From Chloroflexota bacterium (GTDB lineage: Bacteria > Chloroflexota > JAJPGV01), in assembly GCA_021325635.1 (NCBI GenBank), contig JAJPGV010000049.1:62001-126000 (forward strand): DNA of 64,000 bases, read 5' to 3'. Shown piece after piece: positions 9,378 through 18,064 of this stretch. Numbering within the stretch: position 1 is the first letter of the stretch; each line of letters begins with the position of its first letter. The notes under the pieces were generated by a model. It ran no database searches, was not told the origin of the DNA, and saw only the letters and a program-made list of their open reading frames with translations. A program made the translations under genes and the position numbers.

Positions 9378-9698
9378 TCAGTCCTCGCCACCAAAGTTCC
9401 CGAGTATGTCTCCGAGCCAGCCGCCAGCCCCACGGCGCCGGCCGCCGCGCTCGACGACCTCCCGGTCGCGGTGGTTAAACCGATCGTCGTCGTGATCCCG
9501 CCGGTCCTCACTGCGATCTCGTTCGAAGCCCGGCTGTCCGCCGCGTACTGGCTCCCTGACCACACTCGCTGAGCGCTCGAGAATCTTGTCCAGTTCTCCT
9601 CGATCGAGCCATACCCCTCGGCATTGCGGGCAATAGTCAATCTCCACCCCCTGGCGTTCCGCCAGCAGCAGTTCAGTGTTATCGACCGGACACAACAT
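9378..9698 (-). CDS. Zinc-ribbon (zf-TFIIB) protein
   Basis: About 106 residues. The N-terminus is a zf-TFIIB-type ribbon with two CxxC-type knuckles (MLCPVDNTEL and YCPQCRGVWLDRGEL), followed by a charged Arg/Asp/His-rich linker and a Gly-rich tail ending WLGDILGNFGGED. ATG 9698 has AGGAG 8 bp upstream. These short proteins are common and usually uncharacterised; zinc binding is well supported and the partner is not. Confidence 0.8.
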   Translation of the reverse strand: MLCPVDNTELLLAERQGVEIDYCPQCRGVWLDRGELDKILERSASVVREPVRGGQPGFERDRSEDRRDHDDDRFNHRDREVVERGGRRRGAGGWLGDILGNFGGED

Positions 9699-9954
9699 GT
9701 CGGTTGACTCCTGAAGAAACAGTCTGGTGAGCCTGACGAAAGTCGCGCCCACCACACGGAACGTATCGGCAGAGGACGTAACGCGGGGCTAACGACGGAT
9801 GAACTCGAGGTAAACACCTGGAAGCAGGCTCGGCCGGAACTCCTGGCGCCGGGCACGGCGGGGTTACCATCCGGGGCGATCGCATGGAGGCATGTGCGTC
9901 CTGACGGCTGGCCAGGATCAACCGTCGCGAAAGGCCTACAGTGAGACGACACGC

Positions 9955-10596
9955 ATGAAGCCCTTACGAGACCGGCCGCAGGCGCGCTGGCTGTTCAGCC
10001 AGTTCGCGCTGCCGCGTGGGCTGCTCGGGTCGTTGGCCGGCGCGATCATGGCTCGCGGCAACGCGGATATGGCGCGCCTGACACTCGACATGTTGCAGCC
10101 CGAGCCCGCTGAACGCGTGCTGGAGATTGGCTTCGGGCCAGGAGTTGCCATCGAGTTGCTCGCGGAGCATGTGACCGCAGGACTCGTCGCCGGCGTCGAT
10201 CCCTCGCAGGTCATGCTCAACCAGGCGGTCCGGCGCAACCGACAAGCCATCGTCACCGGCCGGATAGATCTGCGGCTTGGCTCATCCGATCACATTCCCT
10301 GGGCGGATGGAACGTTCGATCGAGCCTGCTCCATCAACAACGTCATGCTCTGGAACCTGCGCACCGACGTCCGGGAGGTGCGGCGTGTCCTACGTCAGGC
10401 TGGGCGGCTGGTCATCGCGGTCCACAAATGGACCCTGGGCGGCGAAAGTGGCGGGCTGCTGCGTCTGGGCGCGACGTTCCCCTCCCTTGAAGGCGTGGTT
10501 CAGGCCCTGGAAGGCGCCGCGTTCAGGGACCTTGACGTCCGCAGGTTACCGACTAGATCCGGTCCAGCGGTGTTCGTCGTAGCGCAGGCCAGCTAG
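9955..10596 (+). CDS. Class I SAM-dependent methyltransferase
   Basis: About 213 residues with a Methyltransf_11/25-type fold: motif I VLEIGFGPGVAIE, the acidic motif II in VAGVDPSQVM, motif III region IPWADGTFDRACSINNVML, and a RVLRQAGRLVI strand. The substrate is unknown (small molecule or lipid). ATG 9955 (MKPLRDRPQ) fits the family; the frame is open back to 9892 with a poor upstream sequence. It converges with the next gene. Confidence 0.82.
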   Translation: MKPLRDRPQARWLFSQFALPRGLLGSLAGAIMARGNADMARLTLDMLQPEPAERVLEIGFGPGVAIELLAEHVTAGLVAGVDPSQVMLNQAVRRNRQAIVTGRIDLRLGSSDHIPWADGTFDRACSINNVMLWNLRTDVREVRRVLRQAGRLVIAVHKWTLGGESGGLLRLGATFPSLEGVVQALEGAAFRDLDVRRLPTRSGPAVFVVAQAS

Positions 10597-10604
10597 CCAC
10601 TGCC

Positions 10605-10641
10605 GGGCACGTTCGCGCGCTTGGCCTCACGCCAAGTGCCC
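10605..10641. terminator. Hairpin between convergent genes
   Basis: Between the methyltransferase stop and the end of the leftward gene at 10645, CTTGGC (10620-10625) pairs with GCCAAG (10631-10636) around a 5-base loop. The stem continues as GGGCA/TGCCC after a bulge on the left arm. Its location suits a bidirectional terminator, but there is no U-tract on either side. Confidence 0.35.
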
Positions 10642-10644
10642 GCT

Positions 10645-11163
10645 TCAGACAGTTGCTGGATGGGGCGCTCGACCGTGGAGGTCGCGGATGCCCAGCAGGG
10701 CGGCCCGCCCGTTCAGGGCGGCAGTCACCAGCAGAATCGGCAGGCCAAGAAACACCATCCCGAGCAGGTCATAGAAATCGCCCGCCAGGTCGCCGGTCAT
10801 GAGCCAATTCACACCCAGGACGAGGATGGCTCCGAGCCAGACCACGGCGACGGTCGCCAGGACCAGCACGCCCACGATGCCAGCTATCGGCGTTGCGATG
10901 CCCGAGTGGCGAAGCGCCAGGCCAGCCGCGGCCTGGATGACCAGGGGCGGGACGGTGAAGTAGAGCCACGTGATGGCCGGGTTTCCACGCCCGGGGCCGA
11001 AGATAGCGTTCATCGGCGACACCTGCTCGCTTTGCGTGACCACCACCACCAGTGCGATAAATGGAATAACAGCCACGACTCCCAAGAACGCGGCGGCGGA
11101 CAGAGCCCATTTCGCCGCTGGCGGCGACGCCCTCCAGAAACTGTGGTGAAGGTTGACTGACAT
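10645..11163 (-). CDS. Hypothetical multi-pass membrane protein
   Basis: About 172 residues with four or five hydrophobic helices (WALSAAAFLGVVAVIPFIAL, GIVGVLVLATVAVVWLGAIL, LLGMVFLGLPILLVTAAL). ATG 11163 has AAGAGG upstream. I recognise no family. A TTTATG box about 35 bp upstream on this strand, with TTCCCG 16 bp before it, could be its promoter. The gene is monocistronic by spacing. Confidence 0.6.
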   Translation of the reverse strand: MSVNLHHSFWRASPPAAKWALSAAAFLGVVAVIPFIALVVVVTQSEQVSPMNAIFGPGRGNPAITWLYFTVPPLVIQAAAGLALRHSGIATPIAGIVGVLVLATVAVVWLGAILVLGVNWLMTGDLAGDFYDLLGMVFLGLPILLVTAALNGRAALLGIRDLHGRAPHPATV

Positions 11164-11394
11164 GGCTACCTCTTCCCTGACCATGACGCGACACGCATAA
11201 AGGGACCGACAACAGCCCGGGAACAAGGGCTTACGTTGGGGGACCTGGTGCGCTGCGACGTGCAGGAATTCGTGGGCATCGTCTTGCTGGCCGTGGAGAA
11301 GACCATTGGCGACGCTTGCCTGGCGTATCGCCTTCTTACACACCAGGTCTGAAGGTGGCGGGACTCTGATCTCTTAGCCAGGTAAGGGCGAGAC

Positions 11395-12087
11395 TTAGCT
11401 CCGACCGATTTGGGACGCGGCTAGCTGCTGGCCGCCGCCACCCGAACGCCACACGGTAAGGGCCGCCACGCTGGCTCCGGTGAGCAGGTACATGGCGCGC
11501 ATCGGTGACAAGAACGAATCGGAGCCGGACTCCAGGCCGTGCAACAGCGCCAGGGCGAATACGGCGTAGCTGACGTAGTGAATGCCGCGCCAGACGCGGT
11601 AGCCGATATGCGGCCGTAGGCGGATGCTCCACTGCACCATGGCCGCCAGGTAAAGCGCCAGGATGCCCAACCCCGTCCAGAGCGGCCGGTAGGTCGCCTG
11701 GAAGGGGACGACCAGTGTCGCGGGCGTGAAACCGGCGAAGCGATCGCCGAGCAGCAGGAGGGCGTGGAGCACGCCGAGCGACAGGGCCAGGTCGCCGAGC
11801 TGGTGCAGGAAAAACAGCGCGCCGGTGGGTAGCCCCGGCAGGCTGACCCGCCGCGCCAGGCACAGGCCGGCGGCTGTGGTCAGCCACAGCACCAGGTACG
11901 CGGCCACACCCGCGCCGCGAACGCCGTACCACAGCAAGGTCGCCGCCGAATCGGACATGGACTGGGCGTGCACGAAGCGCAGCGCCAGCAGCACGGCGAC
12001 CCCGGCGCCCGCCAATGCGCCCATCACTAGGCCGATGTACTCGGTCCAGCTTGCCTGAATCCCGCGAGTCGGCGCCGCCGTACTCAC
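11395..12087 (-). CDS. Ferric-reductase-like transmembrane haem protein
   Basis: About 230 residues with six hydrophobic helices. Two helices each carry a His pair about 13 residues apart (LHQLGDLALSLGVLHAL and IHYVSYAVFALALLHGL), the bis-His pattern for two b haems in ferric-reductase-like (MsrQ/NOX-type) membrane domains. There is no FAD or NAD-binding tail, so it must take electrons from a partner. GTG 12087 overlaps the ApbE stop (GTGA). The coupling suggests that a flavin attached by ApbE feeds this protein. Confidence 0.8.
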   Translation of the reverse strand: MSTAAPTRGIQASWTEYIGLVMGALAGAGVAVLLALRFVHAQSMSDSAATLLWYGVRGAGVAAYLVLWLTTAAGLCLARRVSLPGLPTGALFFLHQLGDLALSLGVLHALLLLGDRFAGFTPATLVVPFQATYRPLWTGLGILALYLAAMVQWSIRLRPHIGYRVWRGIHYVSYAVFALALLHGLESGSDSFLSPMRAMYLLTGASVAALTVWRSGGGGQQLAASQIGRS

Positions 12088-13016
12088 GCGGCGCGGCTCC
12101 CGACGAAGCTGATGCCGGCTGTCGCCGTGACAGCGCCGTCTGCCGCAAAGAGCATGAAATCGATGCCGGGCTTGCGCTGCAGCAGTTCCTCGCAGCCGTC
12201 GCGCCCGAGGATCACCGCCGTCTTGGCCCACACGTCCGCGCGGACGGCGCTGGTGGCGCGGGCCACCGCCTGAACGACGTCGCTGCTCGCCGGAGTTCCA
12301 GTTCGGGGATCGATGATGTGGTGCAGGACAGCCTGACCGGCGCGCCAGCGGCGCCGAACGGTGCCGGACGTGGCGACGCCGCCCTCCTGAACGGCGAGCA
12401 TGGTCGCGACTGTGCTGTTGGCATCGGGCGATTCCACGCCTACCTGCCACGCGCCGCCCGGCGGCCGGCCGCGGACGGCCATATCACCGCCCAGGTCCAC
12501 CAGCGTCGGCCCGAGATCGGACAGCGCGTCGGCCGCGCGGTCAGCCGTCCAACCTTTGACGATGCCCCCAAGATCGAGGCGGCAGCCGATCGACAGTCGG
12601 ACGCGTTCGCCGACTACCTGGAGTGCCTCGATGCCGGCGGCGGACAGCAGCGCGATCCGCGAAGCGGGTCGGTCCGCGGGCAGCAGTTCGAAGGAGCGGT
12701 CATAGCCGGACCACTCGAGTGCAGGCAGGACGCCGGGGTTGAACAGTCCGCCGGTCTCGTCATGCATCTGTTGAGCCAGGGTCAGGACCTGAAGCATTTC
12801 CGCCGAGGGCCTAAGCCAACGCCCTGCCGAGCGGTTGAGCTGTGATAGCTCACTGTCCGGGAGAAAGCGGCTGAACCGCGCCTCCTGCTCGCGAACGTCG
12901 CGCTCCGCTAGGTCCAGCGCTCGCTCACACCCGGCGCCAGCACCGATGGTCGGATACAGCAGCAGCCGCATGCCGGTGTTCATCGCTCGGAAAGAGCGTT
13001 CCAGCAGTTGCGTCAC
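12084..13016 (-). CDS. apbE: FAD:protein FMN transferase
   Basis: 310 residues matching ApbE: an RFSRFLPDSELSQLN region, GGLFNPGVLP, the DLGGIVKGWTADRAAD core, LVDLGGDMAVRG, HHIIDPRTGTPA, and the metal-site segment RADVWAKTAVILG. ApbE uses Mg and FAD to attach FMN covalently to Thr/Ser of extracytoplasmic electron-transfer proteins. There is no clear signal peptide on this copy. GTG 13016 overlaps the stop of the Pro-rich gene; ATG 12983 is an alternative. No obvious FMN-binding-domain substrate is encoded next to it, which is unusual. Confidence 0.9.
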   Translation of the reverse strand: MTQLLERSFRAMNTGMRLLLYPTIGAGAGCERALDLAERDVREQEARFSRFLPDSELSQLNRSAGRWLRPSAEMLQVLTLAQQMHDETGGLFNPGVLPALEWSGYDRSFELLPADRPASRIALLSAAGIEALQVVGERVRLSIGCRLDLGGIVKGWTADRAADALSDLGPTLVDLGGDMAVRGRPPGGAWQVGVESPDANSTVATMLAVQEGGVATSGTVRRRWRAGQAVLHHIIDPRTGTPASSDVVQAVARATSAVRADVWAKTAVILGRDGCEELLQRKPGIDFMLFAADGAVTATAGISFVGSRAA

Positions 13017-13480
13017 GACGTACGGGTGACGGCGTGCGGGCGATTCACCACCGGCGGCAGGGTTGGAACCGGCTGAAGCTTCGGAGCTGGAGCCACGGTT
13101 GGCGCCGGTGCCGGTGGCGGCGGACTGGCGGGCGCCGCGGCGGAGGGCGCGGCTTTCACCGGCTGAGCGGGAGGCGGCGGGGCGGCCTGGCTGGCCGGCG
13201 ATGAGGGTGCGGACACGACAGCTGGTGGTGGACTGGCCACAGCCGCCGGCTCGAAGGACTTGCCGGCGGGGACGGGCGGCAGGTCGGGAATGGACGGTAC
13301 CGGCGGTAAGGCCTCCGCTGCACTTGCTGCGGGATCGGCGGGCGGCGTCTCGGGACCGGCTGCGCTCGCGGCATCTGTCTGGCCCTGCACGGCGAACGCC
13401 GCCCAGCCGGCCAGGAAGCCCGCAAGAGCACCGGCCAGCACACCGCGGCGGGCAGCGTGCCCCAGGACTTTGGCGTTCAT
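13013..13480 (-). CDS. Anchored Pro/Ala-rich extracytoplasmic protein
   Basis: 155 residues: an N-terminal hydrophobic anchor (about residues 13-30, GVLAGALAGFLAGWAAFAV) followed by about 120 residues of low-complexity Pro/Ala/Val with repeated PPVP and PPPPAP runs. It is probably a disordered tether across the envelope. It is coupled to apbE by a 4-bp overlap, which suggests a spacer or scaffold for the redox module. There is no family assignment; the low complexity lowers confidence in function but not in coding. Confidence 0.6.
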   Translation of the reverse strand: MNAKVLGHAARRGVLAGALAGFLAGWAAFAVQGQTDAASAAGPETPPADPAASAAEALPPVPSIPDLPPVPAGKSFEPAAVASPPPAVVSAPSSPASQAAPPPPAQPVKAAPSAAAPASPPPPAPAPTVAPAPKLQPVPTLPPVVNRPHAVTRTS

Positions 13481-13504
13481 GAGCCAGTCTTCGCCGAATG
13501 GATG

Positions 13505-14197
13505 TCAGTCATCGAAACCTCGCGAGCGCTCACGCCGAAGTGGGATCTGCTGGGCCGGATTGGGATTCTGCGGAGCCGGCTGGACAAGGCGATTGGCGGC
13601 TGGCGAGGGGGAAGTTGGGGCTGGTGCGGCCTGGACGGCGGCCGACTGCGACTGCACCGCTGCCTCGGAACGCGACAGATGTGCCGAGACCGATTGCATC
13701 TGCGCTTGCAGCTGCTGGATCTGGGCATTGGCCTGCTGCAGCTGCTGGTAGGCGTCGGCAAGCTTGGCGGCCGTGGTCTGGTCCGCCGTCTGGAGATTGG
13801 CGGCCGAGATTTCGGTCACCTGCAGAGCCTGCTGATAGGCAGCGTCGCGCTGCTGCAGGGTGGCATAGCTGACCTGGAGTTGGTCGTACGCCTGCTGCAG
13901 GCGGTCACGATAGGCGCTCAGCTGCGCCTCGGTGTCCACGCTGGCCTGCGCGTCCTGCTGAGCCAGCACTACTTGAGCTCTGGTGTGGTCGGCAGCGGCC
14001 GAGCGCGCCGCATCCGCGGTGGTCGCGATCAGCAAGCCCAGACCCGCCGCGGTGATCGCGGCGACGAGCGCCGAGATCGCCAGGCTGAGACGCCGCTCAC
14101 GCGCCGCCGTGATGCTGGCGGCAGCGCTTCCACGCTGCGGAAGCAGCCGCAGTGGTTCCGTGCCGCCGTGGTCGACGGACTGTGGCGCGGTGGCCAT
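13505..14197 (-). CDS. Membrane-anchored coiled-coil protein
   Basis: 230 residues: a cytoplasmic N-terminus of about 35, one transmembrane helix (LSLAISALVAAITAAGLGLLIA), a long Gln/Ala-rich coiled coil (residues about 65-190, YRDRLQQAYDQLQVSYATLQ and following), then a Pro/Gln-rich tail. It is the first gene of the leftward operon with the Pro-rich, ApbE and ferric-reductase-like proteins. It probably oligomerises outside the membrane and organises that module. No family recognised. Confidence 0.65.
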   Translation of the reverse strand: MATAPQSVDHGGTEPLRLLPQRGSAAASITAARERRLSLAISALVAAITAAGLGLLIATTADAARSAAADHTRAQVVLAQQDAQASVDTEAQLSAYRDRLQQAYDQLQVSYATLQQRDAAYQQALQVTEISAANLQTADQTTAAKLADAYQQLQQANAQIQQLQAQMQSVSAHLSRSEAAVQSQSAAVQAAPAPTSPSPAANRLVQPAPQNPNPAQQIPLRRERSRGFDD

Positions 14198-14738
14198 CAG
14201 GAACTCACGGTCTCGATGCTCAGGTGGTTCATCGTGCTGTCGTCGTCAGCCCACACTCGGCAGACATGACATTCAGACAACGAGCAGCTGCTCACTGAGG
14301 TGATCGCCTTAGCTCGAAGGTCCCGCCCTGCACGGCTCTCAGCTCGGCATGATCCATCGCCGTCGGCGCGCTACGAGAGGTCGTCGGGTCTTGCATTGGC
14401 TCTCTGAGGCTAGACGCCGGGGCTTTGAAGGCGCTGAGCCTTCCATAAGAAGTCGCTGAGTTCTCGTCTGCAGAGTTGCGCGTCCGCGCTTATGTGCCCG
14501 TTGACTGCTAGCCAGGAGACCTCTGGGCCTGGGTAAGGACAGGTCGCCAGAAAAGCCCAGACGATACGGGCTCCAGTAACCGTCAGATGGGAGTCGGATA
14601 CGGAACCGATCTCGGGCTCGCTGAATCAGCGAAAACTCGCCACAGTTTTCGGCCCTGTTGACGCGACGTTCACACGTCTGTGGCGACACGCTCGCAATGC
14701 TTCGTGCGGGCGCAAAGGCGCCGCCTCAGGAGTACGCC
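14198..14738. other. Divergent intergenic region, no gene seen
   Basis: 541 bp between the leftward redox operon and the rightward SIMPL gene. It should hold promoters for both. No protein-like frame, tRNA or known riboswitch core was recognised. The stretch 14520-14640 has several short self-complementary pieces but no convincing conserved fold. Confidence 0.4.
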
Positions 14739-15506
14739 ATGTCTGCGGGAAAACCGGTTGTCTGGCTTGTCAGCGCGCTGCTGGTCGTGGCGCTCGCCGG
14801 CAATGTCTACTTCGGCTATACGACACTGGCCGGACGGTCAACGCAAGCGATGAGCACGGGCACTGCCGGGGCGACCGTCAGCAGCGGGGATCGGCAGATC
14901 ACCGTCACTTCCGAGGGCAGCGTCGACGCCGTTCCTGACATCGCCTACCTGACGGCGGGTGTGGAAACGCGTGCAGCCACGGCGCACGAGGCGATGGACC
15001 TTAACGCGACCACCATGCAGCGCGTGCTGGACGCGGTTGGCCAGGCCGGTATCAGTCCTGATCAGATTCGGACGGAAGCGGTAAACCTCTATCCCATCGT
15101 GGGCCAAACCCCGGGTGAACCCGGTCTGCCGGAGGCCGTTCGATCCTACGCGGCGAGTAACAGCGTGACCATGACCATTACCGACCTGTCGCGAGCGGGG
15201 GCGATTCTCGACGTCGCTATCCAGGCCGGAGCCACCACGTCCAACGGCATGCACTTCGCCGTTCGTCACGAGCGCCAGCTGCGCGACCAGGCGCTGGTGC
15301 AGGCGACCGCCGCGGCGCGGGCTCGAGCCGAGATCGTGGCCCAGCAACTCGGTGTCCGGCTCGGTGCGCTCACGAACCTGACTGAGGAGACCACGGCCGT
15401 CGGCTCGCTGGCCACGGGCATGGGGGGTGCCGGTGCAGTACCAATTCAACCTGGCCAGCTGACGTTCAGCACTCGCGTCCAGGCAAGCTACAGCTACGAG
15501 CCATAG
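14739..15506 (+). CDS. SIMPL domain (DUF541) secreted protein
   Basis: 255 residues: an N-terminal hydrophobic anchor (VVWLVSALLVVALAGNVYFG), then a SIMPL/DUF541 domain (ITVTSEGSVDAVPDIAYLTAGVETRA, conserved QIRTEAVNLYP, and the C-terminal ATAAARARAEIVAQQLGVRLG). ATG 14739 has AGGAG 7 bp upstream. SIMPL proteins are periplasmic or surface proteins, some implicated in oxidative-stress tolerance; the biochemical role is unknown. Confidence 0.85.
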   Translation: MSAGKPVVWLVSALLVVALAGNVYFGYTTLAGRSTQAMSTGTAGATVSSGDRQITVTSEGSVDAVPDIAYLTAGVETRAATAHEAMDLNATTMQRVLDAVGQAGISPDQIRTEAVNLYPIVGQTPGEPGLPEAVRSYAASNSVTMTITDLSRAGAILDVAIQAGATTSNGMHFAVRHERQLRDQALVQATAAARARAEIVAQQLGVRLGALTNLTEETTAVGSLATGMGGAGAVPIQPGQLTFSTRVQASYSYEP

Positions 15507-15571
15507 GAGCGGCGTGGCGGGCTCGCTGGCCACATCTGTTGGCACGCCGTTGTTGGGTCGTTTATCCGTCG

Positions 15572-15599
15572 TTGACCGTGTCTGCGGCACACGTATAGA
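15572..15599 (+). promoter_or_regulatory. Sigma70-type promoter candidate
   Basis: TTGACC (15572-15577), a 16-bp spacer, then TATAGA (15594-15599). This is the closest match to a housekeeping promoter in the window. Transcription would start around 15606, leaving almost no leader before ATG 15612 and cutting through the GGAGGT at 15601-15606, so the message might be nearly leaderless. Confidence 0.5.
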
Positions 15600-15611
15600 C
15601 GGAGGTACAGC

Positions 15612-16148
15612 ATGTTCCTGCGGTTCGTGTATGTCGTGTTCGTTGGCATCATTGCGGCCGCCTTCATCGGCGTGGGCGTGGCCGCCTTCTACCCGGAGCC
15701 GAGTAGGCCCGACGCCCCGCTGTCGGTCAAGTACAACCAGAACGTCCAGATCACCGACGTTGCCGCCCTCAACGTCATACGGGCCGAGCAGGCGCAATAC
15801 GACACCGAGCTCAAGGCCTACATGGCGGCGGAGCAGGTCTATAGCCGAAACGTGTCCATCGTCACGCTGGTCGCGGCGGTGCTCGTGCTCGCGACAAGCC
15901 TCACGGCGATCAGGAAGATTGGACTCATCGCGGACGGGGCGCTGCTCGGCGGCGTCCTGACGCTGGCGTACAGCATTGTCCGGGGCTTCGGGACGGAAGA
16001 CAACAGGTTCCGTTTCCTGGTGCTGTCGGCCAGCCTGGTCATTACCCTGGTTCTGGGCTATGTCAAGTTCCTTCAGCCGAGCGCCCCGGCGGGCCAGGCC
16101 AACCATAGGCGGGCGCACCGGCCAGCCCGGGCGACCGTCCAAACCTGA
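15612..16148 (+). CDS. Hypothetical membrane protein with three or four helices
   Basis: 178 residues: an N-terminal helix (VYVVFVGIIAAAFIGVGVAAFY), an extracytoplasmic or soluble segment of about 55 residues (YNQNVQITDVAALNVIRAEQ), then three more hydrophobic helices and a basic tail. ATG 15612 has GGAGGT 6 bp upstream. No family recognised. It lies just before the ABC export operon, 10 bp upstream of the permease start, and may be cotranscribed with it. Confidence 0.65.
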   Translation: MFLRFVYVVFVGIIAAAFIGVGVAAFYPEPSRPDAPLSVKYNQNVQITDVAALNVIRAEQAQYDTELKAYMAAEQVYSRNVSIVTLVAAVLVLATSLTAIRKIGLIADGALLGGVLTLAYSIVRGFGTEDNRFRFLVLSASLVITLVLGYVKFLQPSAPAGQANHRRAHRPARATVQT

Positions 16149-16158
16149 GCGCCGGGCG

Positions 16159-17388
16159 ATGCTCGATCGCCTCTCACCGCCGCTCGTCAGCGGGACTGAT
16201 GCACAGCCAACCGCCGGGGGGCGGTTGGTCGACATTCCCTATCCCGTCCGGAGCGTGCTCCGGCGCTGGCACGAGATGATCGGCATCGTCCTCGGGGTCG
16301 GCATTGCCCTCGGCATCGTGATGACGCTGTCCGGCGTCGGCCGGGCAATCATGGATGTCTACACCGTCGACTACCTGCGCTCCAGCGCGTCGCTGTACGT
16401 CACAACGCAGGGTGGCAAGCTCATCCCGCTGCTGCCCAACGATTCGCCGGGGACCATCAAGCAGGGGTCGAACGTGCTGAGCGAGATCCGAGGCCTGCCC
16501 GGCGTGCAGTCCGCGCTGGGCGTGATGACCTGGACCATGGTGCGCGACCGCGAGGGTCCGCGGCGATCCGACCAGCCAGCGGAGCAGGTTTTGGTGATGG
16601 GCGTTGACGGCGACCCGGCCAGCATGCCCGGCGTGCTCGACCTGCAGCAGGGCCGCTGGCTGCGGCGATCGGACGAGGTGGTGCTGGGCGCCAAGCTCAG
16701 CCGCGACAAGCAGCTGCACGTCGGCGACACCCTTCGCCTGAATGGCCGCAACTTCACCGTCAGCGGTATCGGGCGGCTGCGCGGCTTTGGCTACGGCCTC
16801 GACTCGACGGCCTTCATGGACATGCCTGCTTTCCGGCAGCGGGCGGACGTACAGGACGTGACGAGCATCATCGCCGTCCGCACGGCCCCAGGCGAGGACC
16901 TGCGTCAGCCGATCGCACAGCTGGGTGAGCTCGCGGTGTGGGACGTTCAGAACCTGGTCGCGGAAGCCGAGCGCATCCTCAGCTCGGAGCTGGTCACCTA
17001 CTACGTGCTGGATGCGTTGGCGCTGGCCGTCGGCGCGCTGTTCGTGGCCACCATGCTGAACCATTCCGTGGCGGAGCGCCGCCTCGAGTTCGCCACTCTC
17101 AAAGCCATCGGGGTGCCTACGCGCTCGATCCTGACCAGCGTGGCCACCGAGGCGGTGGCCATCAGCCTGGTGGCCGGCGTGGTCGGCGTCCTCCTGGCCC
17201 TGTCGCTGGGCTGGATTCTCAACAGCTATCTGGCGCCGGCTTACGGCTTCGAGATGATCTTCTCGGCCGATGCCGGGCTGTTCCTGCAATCGTTCCTGCT
17301 GGCGAGCCTGCTCGGGCTGGCCGCCGGTCTCCTTCCCGCCCGGCGAGCGACGCGGGTCGATCCGGTCGAGGTGCTGAGGGAGGCCTGA
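16159..17388 (+). CDS. ABC transporter permease (FtsX/MacB type)
   Basis: About 409 residues. An N-terminal helix (MIGIVLGVGIALGIVMTL) is followed by a long extracytoplasmic MacB_PCD-like domain (residues about 55-270). Three C-terminal FtsX helices follow, with the typical ERRLEFATLKAIGVPTRSI and GLLPARRATRVDPVEVLREA signatures. ATG 16159 is chosen; the frame is open upstream but unrelated. It is followed after 4 bp by the ATPase and then the membrane-fusion protein, forming a complete MacAB-like exporter for peptides, lipids or drugs. Confidence 0.9.
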   Translation: MLDRLSPPLVSGTDAQPTAGGRLVDIPYPVRSVLRRWHEMIGIVLGVGIALGIVMTLSGVGRAIMDVYTVDYLRSSASLYVTTQGGKLIPLLPNDSPGTIKQGSNVLSEIRGLPGVQSALGVMTWTMVRDREGPRRSDQPAEQVLVMGVDGDPASMPGVLDLQQGRWLRRSDEVVLGAKLSRDKQLHVGDTLRLNGRNFTVSGIGRLRGFGYGLDSTAFMDMPAFRQRADVQDVTSIIAVRTAPGEDLRQPIAQLGELAVWDVQNLVAEAERILSSELVTYYVLDALALAVGALFVATMLNHSVAERRLEFATLKAIGVPTRSILTSVATEAVAISLVAGVVGVLLALSLGWILNSYLAPAYGFEMIFSADAGLFLQSFLLASLLGLAAGLLPARRATRVDPVEVLREA

Positions 17389-17392
17389 GGCA

Positions 17393-18064
17393 GTGATTGA
17401 GCTGAGCCACGTCTGGCGGACCTACCGCGTGGGCGACACGCCAGTCATCGCACTGCGCGACGCCAACCTCACCATCGGGGCCGCGGAGTTCATCAGCCTG
17501 GCCGGCCCGTCCGGCTCGGGCAAGAGCACCATGCTGCAGATGATCGGCCTGCTGGACCGGCCGTCCTACGGCGCCATCATGCTGGACGGGCGCGACACCG
17601 TCGATCTAACCGACGCCGAACGGACGGCTGTGCGTCTGCATACCATCGGCTTTGTCTTTCAGCGTTTCCATCTGTTGCCAGCGTTGACCGCGCTTGAGAA
17701 TGTGGCCCTCCCGCTGGAGGCCGCCGGCATGGGCTCGCGCGAACGCTACGCACGGGCGGCGAGGCTCCTGACCCAGATCGGCCTCGGCGATCGGCTGCGC
17801 TTCTGGCCGGCACAGTTGTCGGGCGGACAACGCCAGCGCGTGGCCATCGCCCGCGCGCTGGCCAATGATCCGCAGTTCATCCTGGCCGACGAACCGACCG
17901 GCGAGCTGCACTCTGAAGACAAGCGCGCCGTGCTGGCCGTGTTCGAAGCGCTGCACCAGCAGGGCCACACCATCGTCGTCGTGACCCACGACCCAGAGGT
18001 CGCGGCGGTCGCCGAGCGCCGCCTGGAGATACGAGACGGACGCCTGAGAGAGGTAGCGGCATGA
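17393..18064 (+). CDS. ABC transporter ATP-binding protein (MacB/LolD type)
   Basis: 223 residues: Walker A GPSGSGKST, Q-loop FVFQRFHLLPALTALENV, signature LSGGQRQRVAIARAL, Walker B FILADEPTGEL, and H-loop VVVTHDPEVA. The length and motifs are typical for the LolD/MacB-class ATPase that powers FtsX-type permeases. The GTG start lies 4 bp after the permease stop; the end overlaps the next gene by 4 bp. Confidence 0.95.
   Translation: MIELSHVWRTYRVGDTPVIALRDANLTIGAAEFISLAGPSGSGKSTMLQMIGLLDRPSYGAIMLDGRDTVDLTDAERTAVRLHTIGFVFQRFHLLPALTALENVALPLEAAGMGSRERYARAARLLTQIGLGDRLRFWPAQLSGGQRQRVAIARALANDPQFILADEPTGELHSEDKRAVLAVFEALHQQGHTIVVVTHDPEVAAVAERRLEIRDGRLREVAA

Noticed and set aside
14198-14738. Riboswitch or structured RNA in the large divergent gap
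   Set aside because: Short complementary pieces exist, but no known conserved core or convincing multi-helix fold could be drawn by eye.
14838-16235. Long open minus-strand frame (about 465 codons) opposite the SIMPL and membrane-protein genes
   Set aside because: It is rich in Arg/His/Gln with no domain, and lies opposite two well-supported genes; a GC-rich antisense artefact.
16174-17289. Long minus-strand frame opposite the ABC permease
   Set aside because: The permease has clear FtsX signatures; the antisense product is His/Gln/Arg-rich without any motif.
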